Shown one piece after another: positions 26,307 through 33,805 of a stretch of DNA of 64,000 nucleotides (the stretch's first letter is position 1; each line of letters begins with the position of its first letter). The DNA is from Achromobacter arsenitoxydans SY8 (GTDB taxonomy: Bacteria > Pseudomonadota > Gammaproteobacteria > Burkholderiales > Burkholderiaceae_B): NCBI RefSeq assembly GCF_000236785.1, contig NZ_AGUF01000052.1, positions 1 through 64,000 of the forward strand, in the 5' to 3' direction. Both the position numbers and the translations under genes were made by a program. The notes beneath the pieces are model-generated. The model did no database searches. It saw only the letters and a program-made list of their open reading frames with translations, and was not told where the DNA came from.

Positions 26307-26472
26307 TATAATCGACGATTCTTCAGCAAAACTATAAAAACGAGCTGACGAATATTTCCCGGCGGCGCCGTCTCTTGAATGCTCCCCCCGCATCCACGGG
26401 CATTCATGGCGCGCCTGAATCTGTGCGTTGCGCTTGGGCGGGGGAAGCACGCGTCTCTGTAGGAGCACGCTT
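26307..26472 (+). promoter_or_regulatory. Promoter and structured leader of the 51-residue ORF
   Basis: A perfect -10 element TATAAT (26307-26312) starts a leader of about 150 nt. Inside it TGAATGC (26376-26382) can pair with GCATTCA (26400-26406), stacked on CCG/CGG. Alternatively GCTCCCCCCGC (26381-26391) can pair at 10 of 11 positions with GCGGGGGAAGC (26438-26448). The two pairings exclude each other. AGGAG at 26461 is the ribosome site. A convincing -35 hexamer is not seen. Confidence 0.45.
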
Positions 26473-26628
26473 ATGTCTCATCAATTGGCTGCCAAGAAGG
26501 GAAGCTTCGAGATCCCTCCGCTGAACTGGAAAGCCCCCGACGCCAACAAGCAGTCCGACCGCCGCGATTCCGCGCCCGCGGATGCAAATTCCAGCAAGAA
26601 GGCAGAAGCTTCAAGCTCCAAGTCCTGA
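26473..26628 (+). CDS. Small hydrophilic protein of unknown function
   Basis: 51 residues, rich in Lys, Ser, Asp and Ala, with no membrane segment or signal peptide. The first half is compact (MSHQLAAKKGSFEIPPLNW) and the second half is a charged, probably disordered tail (KAPDANKQSDRRD and a Ser/Lys end). Support for coding comes from the AGGAG ribosome site 7 bp before the ATG, the strong upstream -10 element and a long leader. It converges on a diguanylate cyclase gene with 7 bp between stops. I do not recognise it. Confidence 0.55.
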   Translation: MSHQLAAKKGSFEIPPLNWKAPDANKQSDRRDSAPADANSSKKAEASSSKS

Positions 26629-26635
26629 CGCGCGC

Positions 26636-28399
26636 TCAGCCCAAGGTGCGTTGCTGCACCTGATTGCGCCCGTTCATTTTCGCCAGATAGAGCAGTTCGT
26701 CCGCGCAGCGGAATAGCTGGCCCGCGGATTCGGCGTGGCTCCAGGATATACAGGCCACGCCGAAGCTTGCGGTCAGCCTGATTGCCGCGCCGCTTTCCGC
26801 CGTAAGCGGCCGCGCGCAGATACAGGCCCGCATGCGTTCAGCCATTTCGATCGCCTGTTGCGCATTGCGGGTCCTGCACAGCACGGCAAACTCTTCTCCG
26901 CCCACACGCGCCACCACGTCGGACTGGCGCCAAGTCTTGCGGCACAAATCCGCCACGATCTTGAGCGCCTGGTCGCCGCTGGCGTGGCCATGCGTGTCGT
27001 TGATCAGCTTGAAGTGATCAATATCGAACAGGATGAACGCCAGCATAGGCTGGTTTTCGTCCCATTCCGCCCGGGCCGCTTCAAAGCGCTTTTCGAACGC
27101 GCGCCGGTTCAGCAGGCCGGTCAGATGGTCAGTTTCCGCCATGTGCGCCAAATCTGCGATCAATTGGTCGCGCTCGGCTTCCAACCGCTTGCGGGCCGCC
27201 GAGTTTTCTTTCAGCACCCGCAGCGCGCTGAATATTTCCTCCACCTCGCCCGCATACTTGCCCGGCGGAATGCGCGCGGGCGCCGCGCCGCTGGCGATCG
27301 AACCGATGATGCGCGTGGCCAGCGCAAACGGCTGGATCACCCGTTTGCGGAACTGCACCAGCGCCAGCGCCAAGGCAGCGACCAGCAGGGCGGTGGCCCC
27401 AAGCGTGATGGATAGCAGGCGCGCCGCGGCGCTGCGGTGCCCCTCGATATGCCGCTCCATTTCGTCCAGCACCACGTCGCGGAACTGGGTGATGGACGCC
27501 ATCAGCGGCACATAGATTTCAGACAGGGTCAGCATGGTCACCGACGGCTCGTCGGATTGTTGCGACGCCTGGTCGCGCACCCGGGCCAGGTAGTCGAGGC
27601 CGTCGTTGAAGTAGCGCTGTTCCATGCGCGCATAGACCTGCGATGCGCGCACATCGGGATGGGTGGCCATGCGTGCGTCGATCAGCGCCCGCAGCCCTTG
27701 GATCCGCCCCAGCACGCGCTCGATGCGGAATTGTTCCTCGGCGCTCAGCTTGCGCTGGCGCGTCAGCGCGGGTGTGTAGGTAGAGCCCAGCAAGCCCGCC
27801 TGTTCGCGCAAGTCGCTGGCCAGCAGGGCCAGCGACAACAGACTGGGAGCATTGGCCTCATTGCGCATAACCAGCCCGGCGTTAGCCAACATGCTGGCCT
27901 GCCATTGCGGAATAACCCGCACCATGCCGTTCACGGTGTCCCAAAGCAATTGACCGGTCAGCTGTTCTCGCGGCGTCGCGATGCGCTGGTCCGCCACCAG
28001 GCGCGCGGCGTCTAGCGCCTGGCGGATGCGTTCGACCTCCGCGCGATCCGCATCGTCAACAGGGTTCGGGGAATTCGGATACAGCGCCAGCAGGTCGGCG
28101 ATCGACGCGTCGGTGCGCGCGCGGGCTGCGTCCAGCGACGCCAGGACCGCGGCCGGCACGGGAAGGTCCGATCCCAGCGCAGCATTCATCGGGCCGCGTT
28201 CCGCCGACGCCAGCTCCATCACCCGGATCGTTGCGCGCACCATGCCGAAGGCCTGCCGGGCCTCGGACGCCGCGCCATGAGAGCGCCAGCTCTGGAAGAG
28301 CAGGATGCCCGCCAGCACCGCCACCAGCGACAGCATCCCCGCAGCGAGCGTCATGAAATGGCGTTCCAGGGATTTCGACGCGGAGGCGGGGCGCAACAT
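26636..28399 (-). CDS. Membrane diguanylate cyclase (GGEEF) with periplasmic sensor
   Basis: 587 residues. A membrane helix near 12-35 (LAAGMLSLVAVLAGILLF), a helical periplasmic sensor of about 280 residues, a second helix (LLSITLGATALLVAALALAL) and a HAMP-like linker precede a GGDEF domain (about 425-580). Catalytic signs are FDIDHFKLINDTHGHASGD and the active-site loop GGEEF. RQSD stands exactly five residues before GGEEF, the position of the inhibitory I-site, so the enzyme should make c-di-GMP from GTP with product feedback. I use the ATG at 28399 rather than the TTG at 28408. It lies 180 bp behind a second cyclase on the same strand. Confidence 0.92.
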   Translation of the reverse strand: MLRPASASKSLERHFMTLAAGMLSLVAVLAGILLFQSWRSHGAASEARQAFGMVRATIRVMELASAERGPMNAALGSDLPVPAAVLASLDAARARTDASIADLLALYPNSPNPVDDADRAEVERIRQALDAARLVADQRIATPREQLTGQLLWDTVNGMVRVIPQWQASMLANAGLVMRNEANAPSLLSLALLASDLREQAGLLGSTYTPALTRQRKLSAEEQFRIERVLGRIQGLRALIDARMATHPDVRASQVYARMEQRYFNDGLDYLARVRDQASQQSDEPSVTMLTLSEIYVPLMASITQFRDVVLDEMERHIEGHRSAAARLLSITLGATALLVAALALALVQFRKRVIQPFALATRIIGSIASGAAPARIPPGKYAGEVEEIFSALRVLKENSAARKRLEAERDQLIADLAHMAETDHLTGLLNRRAFEKRFEAARAEWDENQPMLAFILFDIDHFKLINDTHGHASGDQALKIVADLCRKTWRQSDVVARVGGEEFAVLCRTRNAQQAIEMAERMRACICARPLTAESGAAIRLTASFGVACISWSHAESAGQLFRCADELLYLAKMNGRNQVQQRTLG

Positions 28400-28579
28400 A
28401 CTCGGCAAGCGGTTCCATGCGAAGTCTAGGCTGCGCAGGATACTGTAATTGCGCGCGCAACGTCGCCGAATTGGCAGTAATCCCCTGATTTAGATCGTCT
28501 CGGGCAATACTATGTCGCAGCAATTCTTTTAATTGCAATTTCCTGCGAAAACTTGCATGGCTACTCGGATTGGCGCGGT

Positions 28580-30130
28580 TCACGCCTCGTGCATCACCAC
28601 GCGGTTTCTGCCTTGCTGCTTGGCTGCGTACAGCGCCGCATCGGCGGCCTTGAATGCTTCGTCCACATCCGGTCCGCTGGACGGCCACTGGGCCACGCCG
28701 GCGGATATCGTCACACTGCTGGCCCCGCGCATCTGCCGCTGCGCTATGTGCGCGCGCAACCGTTCCGCGACATGGGTGGCCTCGCGCGCGCCTACGTCGG
28801 GCAGCAGGATCAGGAATTCCTCGCCGCCGTTGCGGCACAACACGTCCGACGGGCGCGAACACTCGCGCATGACCCGCGCCATGTCCCGAATCACTTCATC
28901 GCCCACGTTGTGCCCGTAGGTGTCGTTGATCTGCTTGAAATGGTCGATGTCCAGGGCCACGACCGAAAACGGCGTGCTACAGGCCTGCATCTGGTCCACC
29001 GCGTCCTGGGTGCCGCGCCGGTTGCGCAGGCCGGTCAGAGGATCGGTAATGGTGGCCAGGTTCAGCTTGCCGATCTTGTCCTGCAGGCTCGTGAAGCTCC
29101 AGATCACTGCCCGCTTGAGGCGTTCCGCCTCGAAATACCAGGCCTTGACCGAGTGCACCCGCTGCATCGCGACCGCCACGTCCTGGTGCTCTACGTTGGT
29201 GGCAAGCTGGGATAAGGGCAGGGAAATCATCCGGGCGCACCACCAGATCGCCAAGAGGAACGCCAGCGCCAGCGGGGCCGCATAGCCCACCAGGGCCCAG
29301 ATCAGGTCGTGAATGGGCTCGAGCGTGACCTGCGCGGGCCGCTGCGCGATCACACCCCAGCCGCTCATCGCCACAGGCGCATAACCGGCCAGCATGTCCA
29401 CGCCCCGCGTGTTCACCACGCGCTGCGCGCCAGCATTGCCTTTCGTCACGGCGGCCACCACCGGATTGGACAGCACGACCTCGCCCACGCGGGCCGCCTC
29501 GGTGTGATAGATCAGCCGCCCGTCGCTGTCCACCACGTATAGGTATGACCCGTCCTGGTAATGGTGCTTGCCCAGCAGATCCTGCAACACGCTTTCGTTG
29601 CGCAGGTAGATCGTGCCCGCCACGTAACCCAGGTAGGCGCCGTCATTGGAAAAAATCGGGTGCGACAGATTGATCAGCAGGTTGCCCGCGATAGATACGT
29701 AGGGTTTGCTGATCAGCGGCTGCCTGGATTTCAGGGCGGCGCGGCTGCCGGGACTGTCCACCTGCGTGCCAAGGAAACTGCGAGAAGTCTGCGTGGTAGC
29801 CAGGATGGTGCCGTCCGGGCCCACCACGCCCACCGAATTGAAACTGTCGGTCTGCTGCTGCATCCGCATCACTTCGGCGGCAAGCCTGTCCGCAGACCCT
29901 ATCAATTCCGGCAGGTGGCGGGCGCTGTAGCCCAGCTGCTGCTGGGCGGACTTCAGGAAACCGTCTGTGCTTTCCGCCAGCTTGGCGGCATAGACCCGGT
30001 TCGATTCCAGCGTATTCAAGATCAATTGCTCGCGTTGCACGCGATAACTGGCGTACAGCGCGTTTGCGGTGGCGGCGATGGCGCTGAGGATGGTAAGCGC
30101 AAGCACGAGCCCGCGAAGGTTGATTTGCAT
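28580..30130 (-). CDS. dCache-type membrane diguanylate cyclase (GGEEF)
   Basis: 516 residues. Helix 1 (LVLALTILSAIAATANALYA) and helix 2 near 280-300 bracket a periplasmic double-Cache sensor with SVGVVGPDGTILATT and DGSYLYVVDSDGRLIYHT, which normally binds small molecules such as amino or carboxylic acids. The cytoplasmic GGDEF domain carries ALDIDHFKQINDTYGHNVGD and GGEEF near residue 435. RPSD five residues upstream forms the I-site. The enzyme should synthesise c-di-GMP in response to a periplasmic ligand. The 180 bp between it and the following cyclase hold no gene but are fairly AT-rich and may carry a promoter. Confidence 0.93.
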   Translation of the reverse strand: MQINLRGLVLALTILSAIAATANALYASYRVQREQLILNTLESNRVYAAKLAESTDGFLKSAQQQLGYSARHLPELIGSADRLAAEVMRMQQQTDSFNSVGVVGPDGTILATTQTSRSFLGTQVDSPGSRAALKSRQPLISKPYVSIAGNLLINLSHPIFSNDGAYLGYVAGTIYLRNESVLQDLLGKHHYQDGSYLYVVDSDGRLIYHTEAARVGEVVLSNPVVAAVTKGNAGAQRVVNTRGVDMLAGYAPVAMSGWGVIAQRPAQVTLEPIHDLIWALVGYAAPLALAFLLAIWWCARMISLPLSQLATNVEHQDVAVAMQRVHSVKAWYFEAERLKRAVIWSFTSLQDKIGKLNLATITDPLTGLRNRRGTQDAVDQMQACSTPFSVVALDIDHFKQINDTYGHNVGDEVIRDMARVMRECSRPSDVLCRNGGEEFLILLPDVGAREATHVAERLRAHIAQRQMRGASSVTISAGVAQWPSSGPDVDEAFKAADAALYAAKQQGRNRVVMHEA

Positions 30131-30215
30131 GGGGTCAGGTCAGGCGGGGGAGGGGCTGGCCGGCGCGCGTTGATTGTTATGCCGCTGCCGGTATTACGGC
30201 AGATCCGGCGCTTTC

Positions 30216-31313
30216 CTATAGGTGCGAATCCTGGGGATCGTCCAACAGGCGGGCGGCGGGAGACTGCAGGGCTGAGCCTGCGCGGAAATAGCCCATGACC
30301 GTAGCCACGCTGGCGTGGCCCGTCATGGCCATCGTGTCGCCCAACGGGATATTGCGCCGGCCGGCTTCGGTCACGAAGCCCGAGCGCAGGCTGTGCGCCG
30401 AAAACGCGCCGTCCAGTCCGGCCAGCTCGCACCGCTCCAGCACAATGTCCCGCACCGCGGCCGCGGCCAGCGGCTCGCCGATCACACCGCCACGGCGCAC
30501 CCGGCGAAAGATCGGCCCCTGGCGGATGCCGCTGGCCGCCAGCCAGCCGTCCAGCGCCAGCGCGGCCGCGCCCAGGATCGGCTTCTGGTCGTCCGCGCGG
30601 GCGGCGCCGGCCTGGTTGGTCTTGGACTGCGCCATCGTGTACAGATAGCCGTCCGGCGTGCGTTGCGTGTTCTCCATGGTCGCCCGCACCACCTCCGAGC
30701 GCCGCCGGCCGCCGCTGGCCCATGCGAACAGCAGCAAAGCGCGGTCGCGCTTGCCGCGCAGCGTGTCGTCGCAGGTGTCCAGCATGGCCTGCAGCGGCTC
30801 GCGCGTCAGGGCCTCTTTCCTGGCGGGCGCGACGCCGCGCCGGGCATAGGCGCGGCGGGTCTTCGAAAGCAGTTCCCGCACCGTGGCGCTGCGGCAGGGG
30901 TTCGGATGGCCGTGCAGTTCGTGCGCCTTGGACAGCACCGACAAACGCTGCAGCAGCGTATTCAAGCTGGGAGCGCCCAGGCGCCCCTTGGCCTTCAGGC
31001 GCACCAGCTCGCGGTCGAGCGCCAGCGGCAATTCCCACTTGAGTCCATGGTCGGTGGACCGCTGCGCATGGTCCACCACAAACTGAATGACTGCCGCCTC
31101 CGGAACGGGCAGGGCGAACATCCGCCCGTAACGCAGCTCGAACCAGGCCGTCCAGTAGCGGATGGCGGCCCGGTAGCTGGAAGCCGTGTTGGCGGAACTG
31201 CCTTCGCGCAGTAGCCCCCGCACAGCCGCGTCCGCTTGCGCGTCGAGCGTCTGCGGATCCAGCAGAGGAAGCGAAGCGAGCAGCTTCAGCGGCATTCCGG
31301 TTGTCTCGTTCAT
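30216..31313 (-). CDS. Tyrosine recombinase / site-specific integrase
   Basis: 365 residues. The N-terminal SAM-like core-binding domain (about 25-130) is followed by the catalytic domain. The catalytic arginine lies in ASGGRRRSEVV, the HxxR pair in AHSLRSGFVTEA, the third His in MTGHASVATV, and the nucleophile Tyr in MGYFRAG. All catalytic positions are therefore present and the protein should be active. No integrated element, tRNA target or direct repeats are seen on either side, so it looks like a resident recombinase rather than a prophage integrase. It is divergent from a KfrA-like gene, and the 349-bp gap contains three inverted repeats. Confidence 0.9.
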   Translation of the reverse strand: MNETTGMPLKLLASLPLLDPQTLDAQADAAVRGLLREGSSANTASSYRAAIRYWTAWFELRYGRMFALPVPEAAVIQFVVDHAQRSTDHGLKWELPLALDRELVRLKAKGRLGAPSLNTLLQRLSVLSKAHELHGHPNPCRSATVRELLSKTRRAYARRGVAPARKEALTREPLQAMLDTCDDTLRGKRDRALLLFAWASGGRRRSEVVRATMENTQRTPDGYLYTMAQSKTNQAGAARADDQKPILGAAALALDGWLAASGIRQGPIFRRVRRGGVIGEPLAAAAVRDIVLERCELAGLDGAFSAHSLRSGFVTEAGRRNIPLGDTMAMTGHASVATVMGYFRAGSALQSPAARLLDDPQDSHL

Positions 31314-31662
31314 CGCGTGATTTTAGGGCGTATGGCGCGTCCATCCGGTTTCAGGCGGCAGTTCAGAATCCGTCCCGGGCAGGGTGCGGGCGGTGCAAGA
31401 TCGGCCGGCGGCTTGGTCGGAATCCATGTCGCACGCCTTTCAGGCGCGCGGCCGGGTACCGTCCGCGCCGACGGCCTGGGCAGATGCTCGGGCGTTCCGA
31501 AAGTGCCGTCGGCACGAACTTCGCAGTGTCGTGCCGGCCAAATCCCATCGTTTGTTTTAAATAATACATATCGTGTACGATATATAACACAGACAGAAAA
31601 TTACCGACGATAAGATTCCATTATCGTGGGTAATTTATCCGACTTCACACAAGGACTTGGCC
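31314..31662. promoter_or_regulatory. Recombinase-kfrA intergenic region with three inverted repeats
   Basis: Three inverted repeats lie in this AT-rich gap. First, CGGCACGA/TCGTGCCG at 31510-31517 and 31529-31536, 11 bp apart. Second, the perfect palindrome ATATCGTGTACGATAT at 31568-31583. Third, TTACCGACGATAA (31601-31613) and TTATCGTGGGTAA (31621-31633), 13-bp arms with one mismatch and a 7-bp centre GATTCCA. The second and third share the core ACGATA. They are likely operators of the KfrA-like protein, crossover sites of the recombinase, or both. Confidence 0.7.
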
Positions 31663-32688
31663 ATGGCCACGGGAATCACCGAATCCGACGTATGGGCCGC
31701 CGCCGATGCGCTGCTGCTTGAAGGCGCCCGGCCCACCATTGAGCGTGTGCGCCAAAAGATCGGCCGGGGTTCGCCCAATACGGTCAGTCCGCACCTGGAC
31801 GCGTGGTTCCGCGCATTGGGATCGCGCATCGCGGATCCAGGCGCCTTCGCGGCTGCGCCGGAAATTCCCAGTCCCATTGCCCAGGCCGCCGCGCATTTCT
31901 GGGAAGCGGCCCTGGCTGCCGCCCGTGGCGAGCAGGCCCAGGCCTATCAGCAACGCTGGGAAGAGCTGGCCAGGGAAGGGGAGCGCTTTGCCTCCCGGGC
32001 CGAGCAACTGCAGCAGCGCGAGGCCCACCTGCTTAACCGCGAGCGCGATCTGCAGGAAAGCCTGAAGCTCGCCACCACACAACTCGAGGCCACGGAAGAA
32101 CGGCTAAAAGCGGTCGAAGCGCAAGTGCGCCAGCGCGATCAAGCCCTGGCGGCGGCCCAGGCAAGCCTGGCCGACTCGCGCGGCGCCTGCCAGACGCTTC
32201 TAGAGGAAGCGGATGCGATGCGCGAATTGCACGCGCAGGCGCTTGCCACGCGGGATTCGCGCCATGCCGCCCATGAGCGCCGCTGGCTGAACGAACTGGA
32301 CGCGGAGCGGGGCGCAGTCAAGCGCCTGCAAGCGCGGCTGGATGACCTGCAAGCAGCAAGCCTTCGACAAACCGAGGAACTGCGGCAGGCCTTGGCGACC
32401 GCACAGGAAAAGCAGCGCGCGGCAGAACAGCTGACGCAGGCGCAGCGGGCCCAGGCCCAGTCCGACCTGCGCCAAAGCGAAGACCGGGCCTTAGCGGCCG
32501 AACAAGCGTTGCAGGCCAGCCAGGCGCGCGAATCGGACCTTAACAACCGACTGGCCGCCTCGACAGCGCAAGCCGGTGAACTCTTCTCGCAGCTGAAATC
32601 CCGGGACGAGCAATTCGGCGACCTGGCACGTCATCTGCTGGCCCTGCAACAGCCGGCCGGACCCGATGCCACGCCGCCGCAGGCATAG
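31663..32688 (+). CDS. KfrA-like DNA-binding protein with long coiled coil
   Basis: 341 residues. The N-terminal KfrA_N domain (about 5-110: ITESDVWAAADALLLEGARP, then TIERVRQKIGRGSPNTV) is the DNA-binding domain of plasmid KfrA proteins. Residues about 115-325 form one nearly unbroken alpha-helical coiled coil rich in Glu, Gln, Arg and Ala. KfrA of IncP/IncU plasmids is an autorepressor that binds inverted repeats at its promoter and forms filaments assisting stable inheritance. The ATG at 31663 has AAGGA upstream; a TTG two codons earlier is less likely. It faces a tyrosine recombinase across the palindrome-rich gap, with nothing else plasmid-like nearby. Confidence 0.88.
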   Translation: MATGITESDVWAAADALLLEGARPTIERVRQKIGRGSPNTVSPHLDAWFRALGSRIADPGAFAAAPEIPSPIAQAAAHFWEAALAAARGEQAQAYQQRWEELAREGERFASRAEQLQQREAHLLNRERDLQESLKLATTQLEATEERLKAVEAQVRQRDQALAAAQASLADSRGACQTLLEEADAMRELHAQALATRDSRHAAHERRWLNELDAERGAVKRLQARLDDLQAASLRQTEELRQALATAQEKQRAAEQLTQAQRAQAQSDLRQSEDRALAAEQALQASQARESDLNNRLAASTAQAGELFSQLKSRDEQFGDLARHLLALQQPAGPDATPPQA

Positions 32689-32708
32689 GCGGCACGGCAC
32701 GAAATTGC

Positions 32709-32734
32709 GGCGCGTGGGTTTGAATCCACGCGCC
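32709..32734. terminator. Hairpin between convergent kfrA-like and rcsB-like genes
   Basis: Perfect 9-bp arms GGCGCGTGG and CCACGCGCC with an 8-nt loop, placed midway between the two stops. There is no T-tract on either strand, so it may slow or protect transcripts rather than act as a full intrinsic terminator. Confidence 0.45.
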
Positions 32735-32759
32735 ACTATGGTTGGCGAGAATCCGTTGA

Positions 32760-33428
32760 TCAGGAAAACCCCTGTTCGTCGGCGTACCTGAGCAGTTCGG
32801 CGTTGGTCTCGATGTTCAGCTTGCGCATTGCGGATTGCTTCTGCGTGCCGATGGTGGCGACGGAGCGATGGAGCCTGCGGGCGATTTCGGTCACGGACAG
32901 GCCGGCCGCAAACATTCGGACAACTTCCAGTTCCTTCGGCGATAGTCCCTTGGTCTTGCCGGCCCGGCCCATGGTCACATCATTGTGGCTAAGCCGCTGG
33001 CTGATGGTTTCCGACAGAATGGTCTCTTTCTCAGTCAAGGCGCGCACGCAGATTGCCACCAGGACGTCGATGGGTTCTTCCTTGCTGACGATGCCGACCA
33101 CCCCGACTTGCCGCAATTGATTGAGGATGCCGCTGTTCGACAGCATGGTGAACACCACGATGGGAATGTGCGGAAACATGCGCTGTAAACGCTGGATGAG
33201 GCGCAAACCATCTTCGTCGGGCGACGTGGATCGCATCGAAAAATCGGTAACGATCAGATGGCAGGAGTGCTCCTGTATGGCCGTGACCAACTCCAGACCG
33301 GATCGGGCTGTGGCGACTACTTCGAATCCAGGGATTTCATTGAGCGAATCAGCTAGCGCGAGCGATATGACTGGGTGATCGTCCGCAACGATAATGCGCA
33401 CATTCTGGCCAAACGGCAGTTTGCTCAT
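32760..33428 (-). CDS. RcsB-like response regulator (REC plus LuxR-type HTH)
   Basis: 222 residues. The receiver domain (about 7-130) opens with VRIIVADDHPVISLALADSL, has the phosphoacceptor Asp in LIVTDFSM and the switch Lys in GIVSKEE. The C-terminal LuxR HTH reads LSPKELEVVRMFAAGLSVTE, then IARRLHRSVATIGTQKQSAMRKL. This stretch is closer to RcsB, including the SQKKSAMMKL-type ending, than to NarL or BvgA. It also matches Pseudomonas RocA1/RcsB regulators of fimbrial genes. The ATG at 33428 starts directly before the receiver; longer in-frame starts add an unrelated extension. It should receive phosphate from the Hpt domain of the upstream kinase on the same strand. Confidence 0.88.
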   Translation of the reverse strand: MSKLPFGQNVRIIVADDHPVISLALADSLNEIPGFEVVATARSGLELVTAIQEHSCHLIVTDFSMRSTSPDEDGLRLIQRLQRMFPHIPIVVFTMLSNSGILNQLRQVGVVGIVSKEEPIDVLVAICVRALTEKETILSETISQRLSHNDVTMGRAGKTKGLSPKELEVVRMFAAGLSVTEIARRLHRSVATIGTQKQSAMRKLNIETNAELLRYADEQGFS

Positions 33429-33805
33429 GGATGGGTCATCCAGTATGCAATCATTCGAGCCTGGTGAGTCCTGCGGGGGGGAAACCTGTCCGGCCAGCGG
33501 AAGTTGGTTCGTGGGCCGATCCAAGCAAGGGGCGCCAGGATGCTCAGTGCTTCCTTCGTTGACCATTTTATGTCCAAACTCAGCTGAAAAGGCTAGAAAA
33601 AACGGACGAGGTTCTGCGATCAATTTCTGCGCCAAGGGCGTAGAAATCGCGTGAATCTAACGTTTTGTTTGATCTATCCGAATAGAAAAATTTCGAAAAA
33701 TATATTTACATCAACGGTGTGCTGAGCCAAAGAGGCGGCCACGGGCCGCCCCAGCCAAGCTGACAAGCCAATTTCTGGTTCTTTCTTGTTTAGATAGTCA
33801 GCCGC
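33429..33805. promoter_or_regulatory. Gap between hybrid kinase 1 and the RcsB-like gene
   Basis: 377 bp. The part near 33660-33715 is AT-rich (runs of A and a TTTCGAAA palindrome core) and probably holds a promoter for the response regulator. Near the kinase end, GGCGGCC (33734-33740) and GGCCGCC (33744-33750) form a perfect GC hairpin with a 3-nt loop followed by only a weak T-rich tract (TCTTT), a possible partial terminator. In-frame starts exist in this gap but no separate gene is supported. Confidence 0.5.

Noticed and set aside
30185-30202. CTGCCG/CGGCAG hairpin after the recombinase gene as a terminator
   Set aside because: Only a 6-bp stem and no T-tract; too weak to call.
32709-32734. 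Hairpin with GTTTGAATCC resembling a tRNA T-arm, which could have been an integrase attachment site
   Set aside because: The stem is out of register for a tRNA T-loop and no other tRNA part is present.
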